Of a stretch of DNA of 64,000 nucleotides, positions 33,370-41,055 are shown piece after piece; within the stretch, counting starts at the first letter, position 1; each line of letters starts with the position of its first letter. The position numbers and the translations under genes were made by a program. The notes under the pieces were generated by a model, which was not told the DNA's origin, did not search any database, and saw only the letters and a program-made list of their open reading frames with translations. The DNA lies in contig SZXX01000015.1 of the NCBI GenBank assembly GCA_005843825.1, positions 1 through 64,000 on the forward strand. Reading direction: 5' to 3'. Source of the DNA: Chlorobium sp. (GTDB taxonomy: Bacteria; Bacteroidota; Chlorobiia; Chlorobiales; Chlorobiaceae).

Positions 33370-34944
33370 TTACTCGACGTCCATGTTGTTGGTCTTGTTG
33401 GATATGTATAGTGATCCGATGACAAAACTTACACCGGCAATCAATATCGGGTACCATAGACCTGCAAGCGGATCAGCAGGAGGCAGGCCGGGGCCCGGAC
33501 GGGTTGCTTCAACAAGACGGGTTGAAATAAGCGGCACCAGACCACCGAAGACGCCGTTACCGATGTGGTAAGGCAAAGACATCGACGTGTAGCGGATGCG
33601 TGTCGGGAAAATTTCAACCAGGAACGCGGCAATCGGTCCATACACCATGGTGACAAAAATCACCTGAATAAGAACAAGACCGATCATTTTGTAATAGAGG
33701 TCTTGAGGAAGGGTTACTTCCTTTTTGGTTTCAGGTTTCAATTTGTCTTTAGGCAGGGCTGCTTTAAGAGCCGGATCAACAGGGAACTTGGCTTTCACAG
33801 TTTCCTTGTATGTTGTTCCATCGGTAAACGCCTTCGTAGTGACGGTTGTGATCAGGGAGTCGGCACCTTTAACCGCATTTTTTACCGTTACCACCTTCTT
33901 TTCGACGATCTCAACTTTATTTTTGAGGTTGGCATCGCTGTACATGATGGTGTAGATAGGGCGATAAGCGATAACCGCGATCAGCATACCGGCCATCATG
34001 ATGTACTTGCGTCCGATTTTATCTGAAAGCGAACCGAAGACAATAAAGAAAGGTGTACCGATAAGCAAGGCTATCGAGATGATAAAGTTGCTCTGTACAA
34101 ACTCAACGTTACAGGCGTTCTGAAGGAATGAAAGCGCGTAGAACTGCCCGGTATACCATACAACACCCTGACCGGCTGTTGCACCAAGCAGTGCAATCAG
34201 CACCATCTTAAGGTTGCCCTTCTGCTTGAAGCTCTCTGCGAGAGGGTTAGCGGAGGTTTTTCCTTCCTTTTTCATTTTGACAAACAGCGGTGACTCCGAC
34301 ATTCTCATGCGGATGAAGACCGAAATTGCAACAAGGAATACTGAAAGAATAAACGGAATGCGCCATCCCCAGTCACTGAAGGTTTCAACACCGAGCGATT
34401 GACGTACAATAAGAATAACGCCGAGTGCGAGGAATAGACCCAGGGTTGCCGTTGTCTGGATAAAGCTTGTCCAGAAGCCGCGCTTTCCTGCAGGAGAGTG
34501 TTCCGCGACATAGGTTGCCGCTCCGCCGTACTCACCTCCAAGAGCAAGTCCCTGAAGCAGCCTTAAAAAGAAGACAATGGCCGGTGCAACAAATCCAATG
34601 GTTTTATAGCCGGGAACCAGACCGATGGCGAAGGTGGAGCCGCCCATGATCACAAGGGTAACAAGGAATGTGTACTTCCGGCCGATAAGATCACCAAGGC
34701 GCCCGAAGAACAATGCACCGAACGGCCGGACAACAAAACCAGCGGCAAAGGTTGCAAGTGTAGCAAGCAGAGCAGCCGTAGGATTGTCTTTAGGGAAAAA
34801 CTGTTCGGAAATAATTTTCGCAAGAGTACCGAAAATATAAAAGTCATACCACTCGATGAGCGTACCGACCGACGACGCGGCGATAACCCTCCGTGTACTG
34901 GTTACCTCTTCGTTAGTGGAAACGTCTCTGACATTTTGTGCCAT
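33370..34944 (-). CDS. MFS transporter, metabolite:H+ symporter (MHS) family, with extra-membrane insert
   Basis: A 524-residue transporter. The N-terminal GTLIEWYDFYIFGTLA and the loop GRLGDLIGRKYTFL are MHS-family signatures (ProP, KgtP, ShiA-like), with the second-half repeat GSLSDKIGRKYIMM. Unlike the usual 430-residue members it carries about 80 residues of hydrophilic, Lys/Thr-rich sequence (VEIVEKKVVTVKNAVKGADS to KLKPETKKEVTL) between spans nine and ten. Substrates in the family are small carboxylates, betaine or proline; which applies here is unknown. The next gene downstream is a small membrane protein in the same transcript. Confidence 0.88.
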   Translation of the reverse strand: MAQNVRDVSTNEEVTSTRRVIAASSVGTLIEWYDFYIFGTLAKIISEQFFPKDNPTAALLATLATFAAGFVVRPFGALFFGRLGDLIGRKYTFLVTLVIMGGSTFAIGLVPGYKTIGFVAPAIVFFLRLLQGLALGGEYGGAATYVAEHSPAGKRGFWTSFIQTTATLGLFLALGVILIVRQSLGVETFSDWGWRIPFILSVFLVAISVFIRMRMSESPLFVKMKKEGKTSANPLAESFKQKGNLKMVLIALLGATAGQGVVWYTGQFYALSFLQNACNVEFVQSNFIISIALLIGTPFFIVFGSLSDKIGRKYIMMAGMLIAVIAYRPIYTIMYSDANLKNKVEIVEKKVVTVKNAVKGADSLITTVTTKAFTDGTTYKETVKAKFPVDPALKAALPKDKLKPETKKEVTLPQDLYYKMIGLVLIQVIFVTMVYGPIAAFLVEIFPTRIRYTSMSLPYHIGNGVFGGLVPLISTRLVEATRPGPGLPPADPLAGLWYPILIAGVSFVIGSLYISNKTNNMDVE

Positions 34945-35011
34945 AAAGGTTTTCTTTGATTGTTAATAAAAAATGTGTTCAGTTTGTTGCTTTCAGAAAG
35001 TAAGTAGCTGC

Positions 35012-35449
35012 TTACTTGATAAACTCGTGTTCATTCTCCTTGACCACAAGCACCGGGCAGGGAGCACGGCGTATTACATGCTCAGCAACACTGCCGAGAA
35101 TCATGCGTTTCAGGCCGCGGCGACCGTGTGAACCCATAATAATGACATCAGCTTCCTGACGTTTGGCATAGTCGAGGATGCACTCTTCAGCAAATCCTTC
35201 ATAAATCACATAATCCGCAACAATGCCGGCCATCTTCTCTTCTTCAATTAAAGAGGCAAGTTGTTTCTCTGCATCAGCACGTTCTTTTTCAAGTCCGTGT
35301 GAATAATTGATGGTTGGATCATTCTCGATAACACCGACTAGAAAGACCTCTCCGCCGGAGAGTCTCGCAAATTCGTTGGCGTATTGCAGCGCTTTGCGCG
35401 ACAAACCCGAGAAATCAACCGGGCAAATGATTTTTTTAATGGTAATCAT
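35012..35449 (-). CDS. Universal stress protein (UspA family)
   Basis: A 145-residue single-domain Usp. The N-terminal IKKIICPVDFSGLSRKALQY and the nucleotide-binding motif MGSHGRRGLKRMILGS (GxxGx9GS) indicate the ATP-binding subclass, ending with APCPVLVVKENE. Usp proteins are induced in stress or stasis. It lies 67 bases upstream of the MFS gene on the same strand and could be co-transcribed with it. Confidence 0.93.
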   Translation of the reverse strand: MITIKKIICPVDFSGLSRKALQYANEFARLSGGEVFLVGVIENDPTINYSHGLEKERADAEKQLASLIEEEKMAGIVADYVIYEGFAEECILDYAKRQEADVIIMGSHGRRGLKRMILGSVAEHVIRRAPCPVLVVKENEHEFIK

Positions 35450-35834
35450 AGTACCGCTGTTGTGTTTTAGTTATTGAAATAATGCGGTTTAATGTTGATT
35501 GATAGCAAAAAAAGAGCAAGAAATAGTGCATAAAAGCTACGCCATAAAGTGTAGCAAAACGGGATTCAACAAAAAAAGTCTGCAACTTTATTCATAAAAT
35601 CGCAGAATCTTTTAGTACTACAGGATCAAAGCCTTTTAGAGAGGCGATTACTGTATGTCGAAAAGAAAATGTAAAGGAAAATGTAAAAAAGCCGTTTCGT
35701 GCCGTCTGTTCATGGTCGCCTTGTCATGCTTTCACGAATGGCTCCCTTGTAATATCGTTAAAATTCCTGAAGTAACAATTGTTTCTTTCATGGAACAGTG
35801 GCCTTAACGAAATATAATAGGCGAAACTACAGGA
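35450..35834. other. Intergenic region between the porin terminator and uspA
   Basis: About 385 bases, A/T-rich, which should contain the uspA promoter. I found no RNA gene and no family-recognisable ORF. A 50-codon plus-strand ORF at 35655-35807 starting MSKRKCKGKCKKAVSC is discussed in the findings but is not supported well enough to call. Confidence 0.55.
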
Positions 35835-35865
35835 AAAAAAAGCCGCAGTTTCCTGCGGCTTTTTT
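35834..35865 (-). terminator. Intrinsic terminator of the porin gene
   Basis: AGCCGCAG (35841-35848), loop TTTC, CTGCGGCT (35853-35860), with seven A before and five T after, extending the stem to 13 A-T/G-C pairs. It lies 20 bases beyond the porin stop on the minus strand and can work in both directions. Confidence 0.9.
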
Positions 35866-35884
35866 CTACACGATAAACAATGAT

Positions 35885-37006
35885 TTAGAAGGTCACTGTT
35901 GCTATGAGTTCTGAACGAAGACGTGTGTTGTCTGGATTATGAACGCCAGCGCTATCAGATTTTGAAGAGAGGTAACGCAGGGTTGGTATAATGGAAACGG
36001 TACCTTTAGCTGATTCATGTACACTGATCTTGTACTGAGCCCAGATGAAGTTGTTGGTGTATTCCTGGCGAACAGCGGTTGATTTGTCTGTTGTGCTGTT
36101 GTGGTCATACCATGCAAGGAACGGACCGTACTCACCCTTGATTCTGAAGAGATCTCCAAAATAATTGGTCGCTGCACCAGCCACTGCACCTGGAGTCAAA
36201 GCTCCAACAGGAGTTGTTCCGCTGCCTCTTGTATAGAATGCACTTGCAGTCCATTTAATACCGCCAACAGGAACGGCAATGTTAGTGCCAAAGGTGACCG
36301 GCCTGAACCCATAATGTAGTGGGACCCCAGAGGTTCCTGTTATTGTTTGTTGCCATACATCGGCTTTTGTCAGAACGTAAGCTACTTGCGGGTCAAGGGT
36401 AACGTTTCCGACGTTGAACTTGTAGGAGCTGATTAGCGCATAACCGTCGTTAAAGAGACCGTCACCACTTCCAAGAGCGTTGCCTTTCGAGTTGTCGTCA
36501 AGCACTGCAATTGTAGCATTCAGCTGACCCTCACCTACCTTATGACCGTAGTTGGCTGCATAGATACGGTCAAGATTAATGGTATTAACCGGAAGATCTA
36601 ATGGCTGGGTAGGATAGAAGGCCAGGTCAAAGATTGGATTGTTGACTGAGCCAAGCGGGATACGACCAATCGCATAGTGGTCGCATGAAGAGTTGTGACC
36701 GAAATAGAGCTGAGAAATCTGAAGTGGATAAGCCTCAACATTGCCATAAGTAACCGATCTCCATCCGCCAGCCTGATCTGTATCATCCGTGACTAAAGCC
36801 TTGAAGAAATAGCCATCACCAAGATCAGCTGCTGCCCTCAGGTTTATGCGGTAATACCAGGCATTATTATCGATAGTCTGACTACCGGTATCGCTTGTGT
36901 TTCTAAAACGGACAGAGGCGTCGCCCCCTATGTTCAGCTCAGCGGATGCCGGTGATGCGTATGACAGCGCTGCAAACATTGCAGCAAGCGATATCATTTT
37001 TTTCAT
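35885..37006 (-). CDS. Outer-membrane beta-barrel porin
   Basis: A 373-residue protein with a clear signal peptide (MKKMISLAAMFAALSYASPA, cleaved near SA-ELNIGG). The rest is alternating polar and aromatic beta strands, ending ELIATVTF with a C-terminal Phe, as recognised by the Bam machinery. The start GDASVRFRNTSDTGSQ and strand pattern fit general porins found in Chlorobi. It has GGAG before its ATG, its own terminator and about 270 bases of upstream non-coding DNA, all suggesting a strongly expressed single gene. Substrate selectivity cannot be told. Confidence 0.85.
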   Translation of the reverse strand: MKKMISLAAMFAALSYASPASAELNIGGDASVRFRNTSDTGSQTIDNNAWYYRINLRAAADLGDGYFFKALVTDDTDQAGGWRSVTYGNVEAYPLQISQLYFGHNSSCDHYAIGRIPLGSVNNPIFDLAFYPTQPLDLPVNTINLDRIYAANYGHKVGEGQLNATIAVLDDNSKGNALGSGDGLFNDGYALISSYKFNVGNVTLDPQVAYVLTKADVWQQTITGTSGVPLHYGFRPVTFGTNIAVPVGGIKWTASAFYTRGSGTTPVGALTPGAVAGAATNYFGDLFRIKGEYGPFLAWYDHNSTTDKSTAVRQEYTNNFIWAQYKISVHESAKGTVSIIPTLRYLSSKSDSAGVHNPDNTRLRSELIATVTF

Positions 37007-37277
37007 GTGTGTTCTCCGTTAGGTTGTGTGTGTGTTAACAAGAAACAATAGTTCCGGCCGTTTATGCCTGGCTCGGAACGGGTTGCAAAAGAACTTACAT
37101 CGTTACAATATTGTTAAATGTAATAAAAATAGCATTAAAAGACCAAATCTGACCAGTTCGTGCATTTAGTTCAGTATCTCTTTGATTCCCGTTATCTTAT
37201 TGTTAAATATAGACTTTCCTCTACTACTGTTTTAATATCTTAAGCTACACTTTTTTCAATTATACATTTAATTTACT

Positions 37278-37784
37278 ATGTCTTGGGTCAAATTAAGGGT
37301 CAGTGCTTTATGTATAAGGGATGGTCATGTTCTGCTTATTGAACACAAAAGTTTTGCTCCTCTTGATCCTCAGCTTCCTCAAAGTTACTGGATTCTTCCT
37401 GGTGGTGTTGTTGAACGGGGTGAAACTCTTGATGAAGCTTTGAAGAGGGAGATGATGGAGGAGACAGGGCTTGAGTGTGAAGTCGGCACTCTGCTTTTTA
37501 TCAAGGAGCTGCTCTATCCATATCCCGGTGTTCAGGAACAGGGAAGTATTCATCACTCTGTATCGCTTGGGTTTTTCTGTACGGTTACCGGAGGTGAGAT
37601 GATAACCGGCAAAGACCCTGAATATGCCGATGACCAGCAGGTAATTCTCAAGGTGAGTTGGCTTCCGCTTACCGATCTGGATCGATATGATCTCTATCCG
37701 CCCTTTCTTCCCGACTACATTCTTGCTCAAAAGGCTGAAGAGGTTCAGAATGCCGTTCCTGAGTTTTTCAGTGCTTTGCAATAA
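37278..37784 (+). CDS. Nudix hydrolase
   Basis: A 168-residue Nudix protein with an exact box [20 protein letters not shown] followed by ETGLE (GX5EX7REUXEEXGU). The N-terminus begins [20 protein letters not shown]. Nudix enzymes hydrolyse nucleoside diphosphates linked to another group, using Mg2+ held by the Glu residues of the box. The particular substrate (for example ADP-ribose, oxidised dNTP or NDP-sugar) is not evident. It stands alone on the plus strand, divergent from the porin gene. Confidence 0.92.
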   Translation: MSWVKLRVSALCIRDGHVLLIEHKSFAPLDPQLPQSYWILPGGVVERGETLDEALKREMMEETGLECEVGTLLFIKELLYPYPGVQEQGSIHHSVSLGFFCTVTGGEMITGKDPEYADDQQVILKVSWLPLTDLDRYDLYPPFLPDYILAQKAEEVQNAVPEFFSALQ

Positions 37785-37788
37785 TCGT

Positions 37789-37820
37789 CACTCCTGCATG
37801 TAATCGGTTGTGCAGGAGTG
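37789..37820. terminator. Hairpin after the Nudix gene (weak terminator or convergent boundary)
   Basis: A perfect 10-pair inverted repeat CACTCCTGCA/TGCAGGAGTG (37789-37798 and 37811-37820) with a 12-base loop lies five bases after the Nudix stop and 18 bases before the end of the convergent gene. No T run follows on either strand, so it is not a canonical intrinsic terminator. Confidence 0.45.
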
Positions 37821-37838
37821 TCGGGCAATACACATGGT

Positions 37839-38723
37839 TTAGATATCAATAATCATCCCGAGTGTGGTAAAGCTTTCGGGATGGTAGAAGTACATTCCCT
37901 GTATGCTCATTCCCGAAAAATAGTTGCATGCCACTCTCACTTTTTCAAGACCTATGGCTTTGAGGCGCATACCGGCCTGGAGATTCCATGTTCCCCTGTA
38001 CCCGCTTGTTTCCTTGAGTGATGACTGCCATACCGGCAGCAGTTTAAAATCTGCAGCTAGATAGGTGTTGCAGGGAGTGGAGAGTTCTCCGCCGGCATGG
38101 AAAGAGCTTGGATTAATACCGCTTGGCAAGGTGTGGTAGATATACTGGTAACCGGCGTAGACCCGGTGCCCCGGAGCACTCAGCGCAAGAACGAGATCCA
38201 GGAACTCCCGGCTGTAGGTGAAGGGAATAGCAGGGCCGGCGGGCTCAGGAATCCATCCGCTGCCATCGGGTTCGTAGTGGCCGTCTTCAAAATGGGCAGA
38301 GATGTGGCTCAGCCTCACTCTTCCGCTGAATTCATCAAAAGGCAGTGTTTGGCTGGTGATCTTTTCTTTCCAGCTCGTATTGACGCCAAAAAGATAACTG
38401 ACAGCATCAACCGGAAATTTGAAGTTGTCACTTTCCCGCAGGAGTGACCATGTTCCGAAATCAACGCCTATGGCAAAGGTTTTGCCCTTGTTCTGGTAGA
38501 GATCAGCGGTGGTTCCGATATCGAGATTCAGAAAACGCTGGCCAACGTATGGCATCACCGAAACCTGGGGTTCAGTAGGGTCGGCCATGAGTGGTGTAAA
38601 GATAGTTTTAGTCGTAGGGTTCAGAAGTTGATCTGCCGAAGCATTTTTCAGCGAGATCAAGAGCAGAACTGTCACGATGAAAACTGTTCTGCAGAGTCGG
38701 AAGGTGTTGTTCATGGTTAACAA
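37839..38723 (-). CDS. Exported outer-membrane-type protein (DUF1207-like)
   Basis: A 294-residue protein with a signal peptide (CRTVFIVTVLLLISLKNASA) followed by IFTPLMADPTEPQVSVMPYV, the opening pattern of DUF1207 proteins, and a beta-rich body (YAGYQYIYHTLPSGINPSSF) typical of outer-membrane or periplasmic beta proteins. The C-terminus ends LGMIIDI. Function is unknown. It is 33 bases downstream of pyrB on the same strand but probably unrelated in role. The family match is from recognition of the ADPTEPQ motif and moderately certain. Confidence 0.6.
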   Translation of the reverse strand: MLTMNNTFRLCRTVFIVTVLLLISLKNASADQLLNPTTKTIFTPLMADPTEPQVSVMPYVGQRFLNLDIGTTADLYQNKGKTFAIGVDFGTWSLLRESDNFKFPVDAVSYLFGVNTSWKEKITSQTLPFDEFSGRVRLSHISAHFEDGHYEPDGSGWIPEPAGPAIPFTYSREFLDLVLALSAPGHRVYAGYQYIYHTLPSGINPSSFHAGGELSTPCNTYLAADFKLLPVWQSSLKETSGYRGTWNLQAGMRLKAIGLEKVRVACNYFSGMSIQGMYFYHPESFTTLGMIIDI

Positions 38724-38756
38724 AATAAAGCGGTTACAGGGTTTCAGAATTGTTTG

Positions 38757-39683
38757 TTATTGTGCAAGAAGAGTGTTCAGTACCGCCATGCGGACAGCAA
38801 CACCGTTAGTCACCTGTTCAAGCAGCATGCTTTTCGAGTAACCTGGCGGCTGTATGCGGTCGGCAACATTGTTTGATATTTCAATTTCACGGTTGATCGG
38901 TCCCGGATGAAGTACGAGAAGATGTTTCTGGATTCGTTCCAGGCGTTCGTCTGTAAGGCCATAATAGACTGAGTACTCCTCAAGGGAGGGGAGGTATCCT
39001 CCTGTAGCTCGTTCAAGCTGCAGACGAAGAACGATTGCAGTATCAGCCCAGGCTATGGCCTGGTCGAGGTCTGTGAACAGGTTGACACCCAGTTGTGCAG
39101 CATCAGGCGGTATAAGGGTTACAGGAGCGCACAGTCCAACCTCTGCACCGGCGGTAAGGAGTCCGTAAATATTGGAACGCGCGACCCGACTGTGGAGAAC
39201 ATCACCGATAATGATAACCTTGAGACCTTCAATTTTTCCAAAATAATCACGAAGTGTAAACATGTCGAGCAGAGCCTGTGTCGGGTGCTCATGAGATCCG
39301 TCTCCCGCATTGACTACCGGTTTCGATGTTATTCCGGTTATGAGATCTGCAGCTCCGGAAGAGGGGTGGCGCAGCACAAAGCTGTCAACCTGCATTGCTT
39401 CAAGGTTTTTAATGGTATCGCTCAGTGACTCCCCTTTGCTGACGCTGCTTGAAGCTGCGCTGAAGTTCAGGGTTCCGGCACCAAGATGCCGTGCTGCCAA
39501 TTCAAACGAAAAACGGGTGCGGGTTGAGTTTTCAAAAAAAACCAGTGCAATGCGTTTGTTGGAGAGGGTGGGTTTAAAAGAGGGGTTGGCAGTGGTCAAC
39601 TCTTTCTTAAAGCCGGCGGCCATGTCGAGTATGCGGGTGATATCACTGGCCGGAACATTGCATAATCCAGTAAGGTGCTTCAA
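38757..39683 (-). CDS. pyrB: Aspartate carbamoyltransferase catalytic subunit
   Basis: A 308-residue enzyme. The carbamoyl-phosphate site is FFENSTRTRFSFELAARHLG, the second-chain loop is SSSVSKGESLSDTIKNLEAM, and further motifs are VLRHPSSGAADLI, GDGSHEHPTQALLDMFTLRD and LHPGPINREIEI. It makes carbamoyl-aspartate in pyrimidine synthesis. No pyrI regulatory gene or pyrC is adjacent, so it is probably the class without a PyrI partner or with partners elsewhere. It is divergent from the hyp operon across 207 bases. Confidence 0.95.
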   Translation of the reverse strand: MKHLTGLCNVPASDITRILDMAAGFKKELTTANPSFKPTLSNKRIALVFFENSTRTRFSFELAARHLGAGTLNFSAASSSVSKGESLSDTIKNLEAMQVDSFVLRHPSSGAADLITGITSKPVVNAGDGSHEHPTQALLDMFTLRDYFGKIEGLKVIIIGDVLHSRVARSNIYGLLTAGAEVGLCAPVTLIPPDAAQLGVNLFTDLDQAIAWADTAIVLRLQLERATGGYLPSLEEYSVYYGLTDERLERIQKHLLVLHPGPINREIEISNNVADRIQPPGYSKSMLLEQVTNGVAVRMAVLNTLLAQ

Positions 39684-39824
39684 ATTCGACCTTTATTTGT
39701 GACTTTTCAGAAATATATTTTCATCAAAGGTACAAAAAAATTGATGATCAAAAACTACCTTACAGCAGTTACGTTCCTATGTTATTCCGATATTTTGTTC
39801 ACGTGTCAATCCGAACCTCCACAC

Positions 39825-39850
39825 GTCATTCCGAACGAAGTGAGGACTCT
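39825..39850. repeat. Copy of a dispersed GTCATTCCGA...GAAGTGAGG repeat
   Basis: GTCATTCCGAACGAAGTGAG followed by GACTCT matches the core seen at 53969 and 57281 (GTCATTCCGATACGAAGTGAGGAATCT). It sits in the pyrB-hypA intergenic space, next to partial imitations (GTCAATCCGAACCTCC at 39805). This motif type is an interspersed non-coding repeat in several bacterial groups. Confidence 0.75.
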
Positions 39851-39890
39851 AATCCGGCCCGGCTGCTGAATAGATTTTATATGTACCAAT

Positions 39891-40235
39891 ATGCATGAAA
39901 TGAGCATAGCGCTTTCCATTGTAGAAGCAGTCGAGGCCAAAGCACGAGAGGAAGGAGCCGCAAGCATTTCCGGAATTGATCTTGTGATAGGAAAGCTTGC
40001 CGGAATTGAAGCGGAGTCATTGAAATTCTGTTTTTCAGCTGCGGCAAAAGGCACGCTTGCCGAAGAGGCATTGCTTCAGGTTGAGGAACCGGAAGGTATG
40101 GGTGAGTGTGGAGAGTGTGGAAGAATGTTTCCCGTTTCTTTTTATTATGCGGAGTGTCCCGATTGCCGTTCACTGCGGGTGAAGATCGTGTCGGGAGAAG
40201 AATTTTTAATACAATCAATAACAATAGAAGAATAA
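39891..40235 (+). CDS. hypA: Hydrogenase nickel-insertion protein HypA
   Basis: A 114-residue HypA. The N-terminal Met-His-Glu (MHEMSIALSIVEAVE) supplies the nickel site through His2. The zinc site is formed by GECGECGRM and ECPDCRSL. HypA hands nickel to the large subunit of [NiFe]-hydrogenase together with HypB. It is the first gene of hypABFCDE and is followed by hypB after 4 bases. Confidence 0.96.
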   Translation: MHEMSIALSIVEAVEAKAREEGAASISGIDLVIGKLAGIEAESLKFCFSAAAKGTLAEEALLQVEEPEGMGECGECGRMFPVSFYYAECPDCRSLRVKIVSGEEFLIQSITIEE

Positions 40236-40239
40236 GAGA

Positions 40240-41055
40240 ATGTGCGATACCTGCGGTTGTTCAGCGGATGGCGGGGCAGTGCTCCGCAAGCCAGGGCTTA
40301 GTGATTATCATGTTCATGTCACCGGGAGCAGTGGTCATGGAGAGCATCATCATCATGAGGCCGGTCATGATCATGAACACCATCACCATCATGAAAAAAA
40401 GAGCCGCACTATTGCGCTTGAACAGGACGTCCTTCAAAAAAACAATCTTCTTGCCCAGAGAAACCGAGGATATTTTGAGGCCCGGAATATTTTTGCGCTT
40501 AATTTCCTGAGTTCTCCAGGTTCAGGAAAAACCTCGCTGCTTGAAAAAATCATTCCGGCACTTCAGCAGCATATACCGGTGGCTGTTATAGAAGGTGATC
40601 AGCAGACAACCAACGATGCGGATCGAATTCATGCACTCGGTGTGCCCGTGATCCAGATAAATACCGGTTCGGGATGCCATCTTGATGCGTTGATGGTTCA
40701 CACTGCCGTCAAGGAGCTTGAGCTTCAGGATAACTCACTGCTCTGTATTGAAAATGTCGGCAATCTGGTCTGTCCGGCAATGTTTGATCTTGGTGAAGCC
40801 CTTAAGGTAGTCATCATCAGTGTTACTGAAGGTGACGACAAGCCTCTGAAGTACCCGACCATGTTTCATGAGGCTGATATTTGCATTCTCAACAAAATCG
40901 ATCTTCTCCCTTACGTTGACTTTGATGCCATGAAGTGCAGGGAGAATGCCCTGCGGGTTAATCACACCCTTGAATGGTTTGAAGTATCGGCGAAAACCGG
41001 CGAGGGTCTTCCCGTCTTGCAGGAGTGGATTGCAAACAAACTGAAACAGCACTGA
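40240..41055 (+). CDS. hypB: Hydrogenase nickel-incorporation GTPase HypB, His-rich
   Basis: A 271-residue G3E GTPase. The N-terminus MCDTCGCSADGG holds the high-affinity CxxCGC nickel motif. A His-rich stretch (GEHHHHEAGHDHEHHHHHE, about residues 34-52) follows, which can store nickel. The GTPase has the P-loop FLSSPGSGKTSLLEK, metal-site Cys-His in TGSGCHLDA, ENVGNLVCPA and the NKID motif CILNKIDLLPY. It provides GTP-driven nickel delivery with HypA. It lies second in the hyp operon. Confidence 0.96.
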   Translation: MCDTCGCSADGGAVLRKPGLSDYHVHVTGSSGHGEHHHHEAGHDHEHHHHHEKKSRTIALEQDVLQKNNLLAQRNRGYFEARNIFALNFLSSPGSGKTSLLEKIIPALQQHIPVAVIEGDQQTTNDADRIHALGVPVIQINTGSGCHLDALMVHTAVKELELQDNSLLCIENVGNLVCPAMFDLGEALKVVIISVTEGDDKPLKYPTMFHEADICILNKIDLLPYVDFDAMKCRENALRVNHTLEWFEVSAKTGEGLPVLQEWIANKLKQH

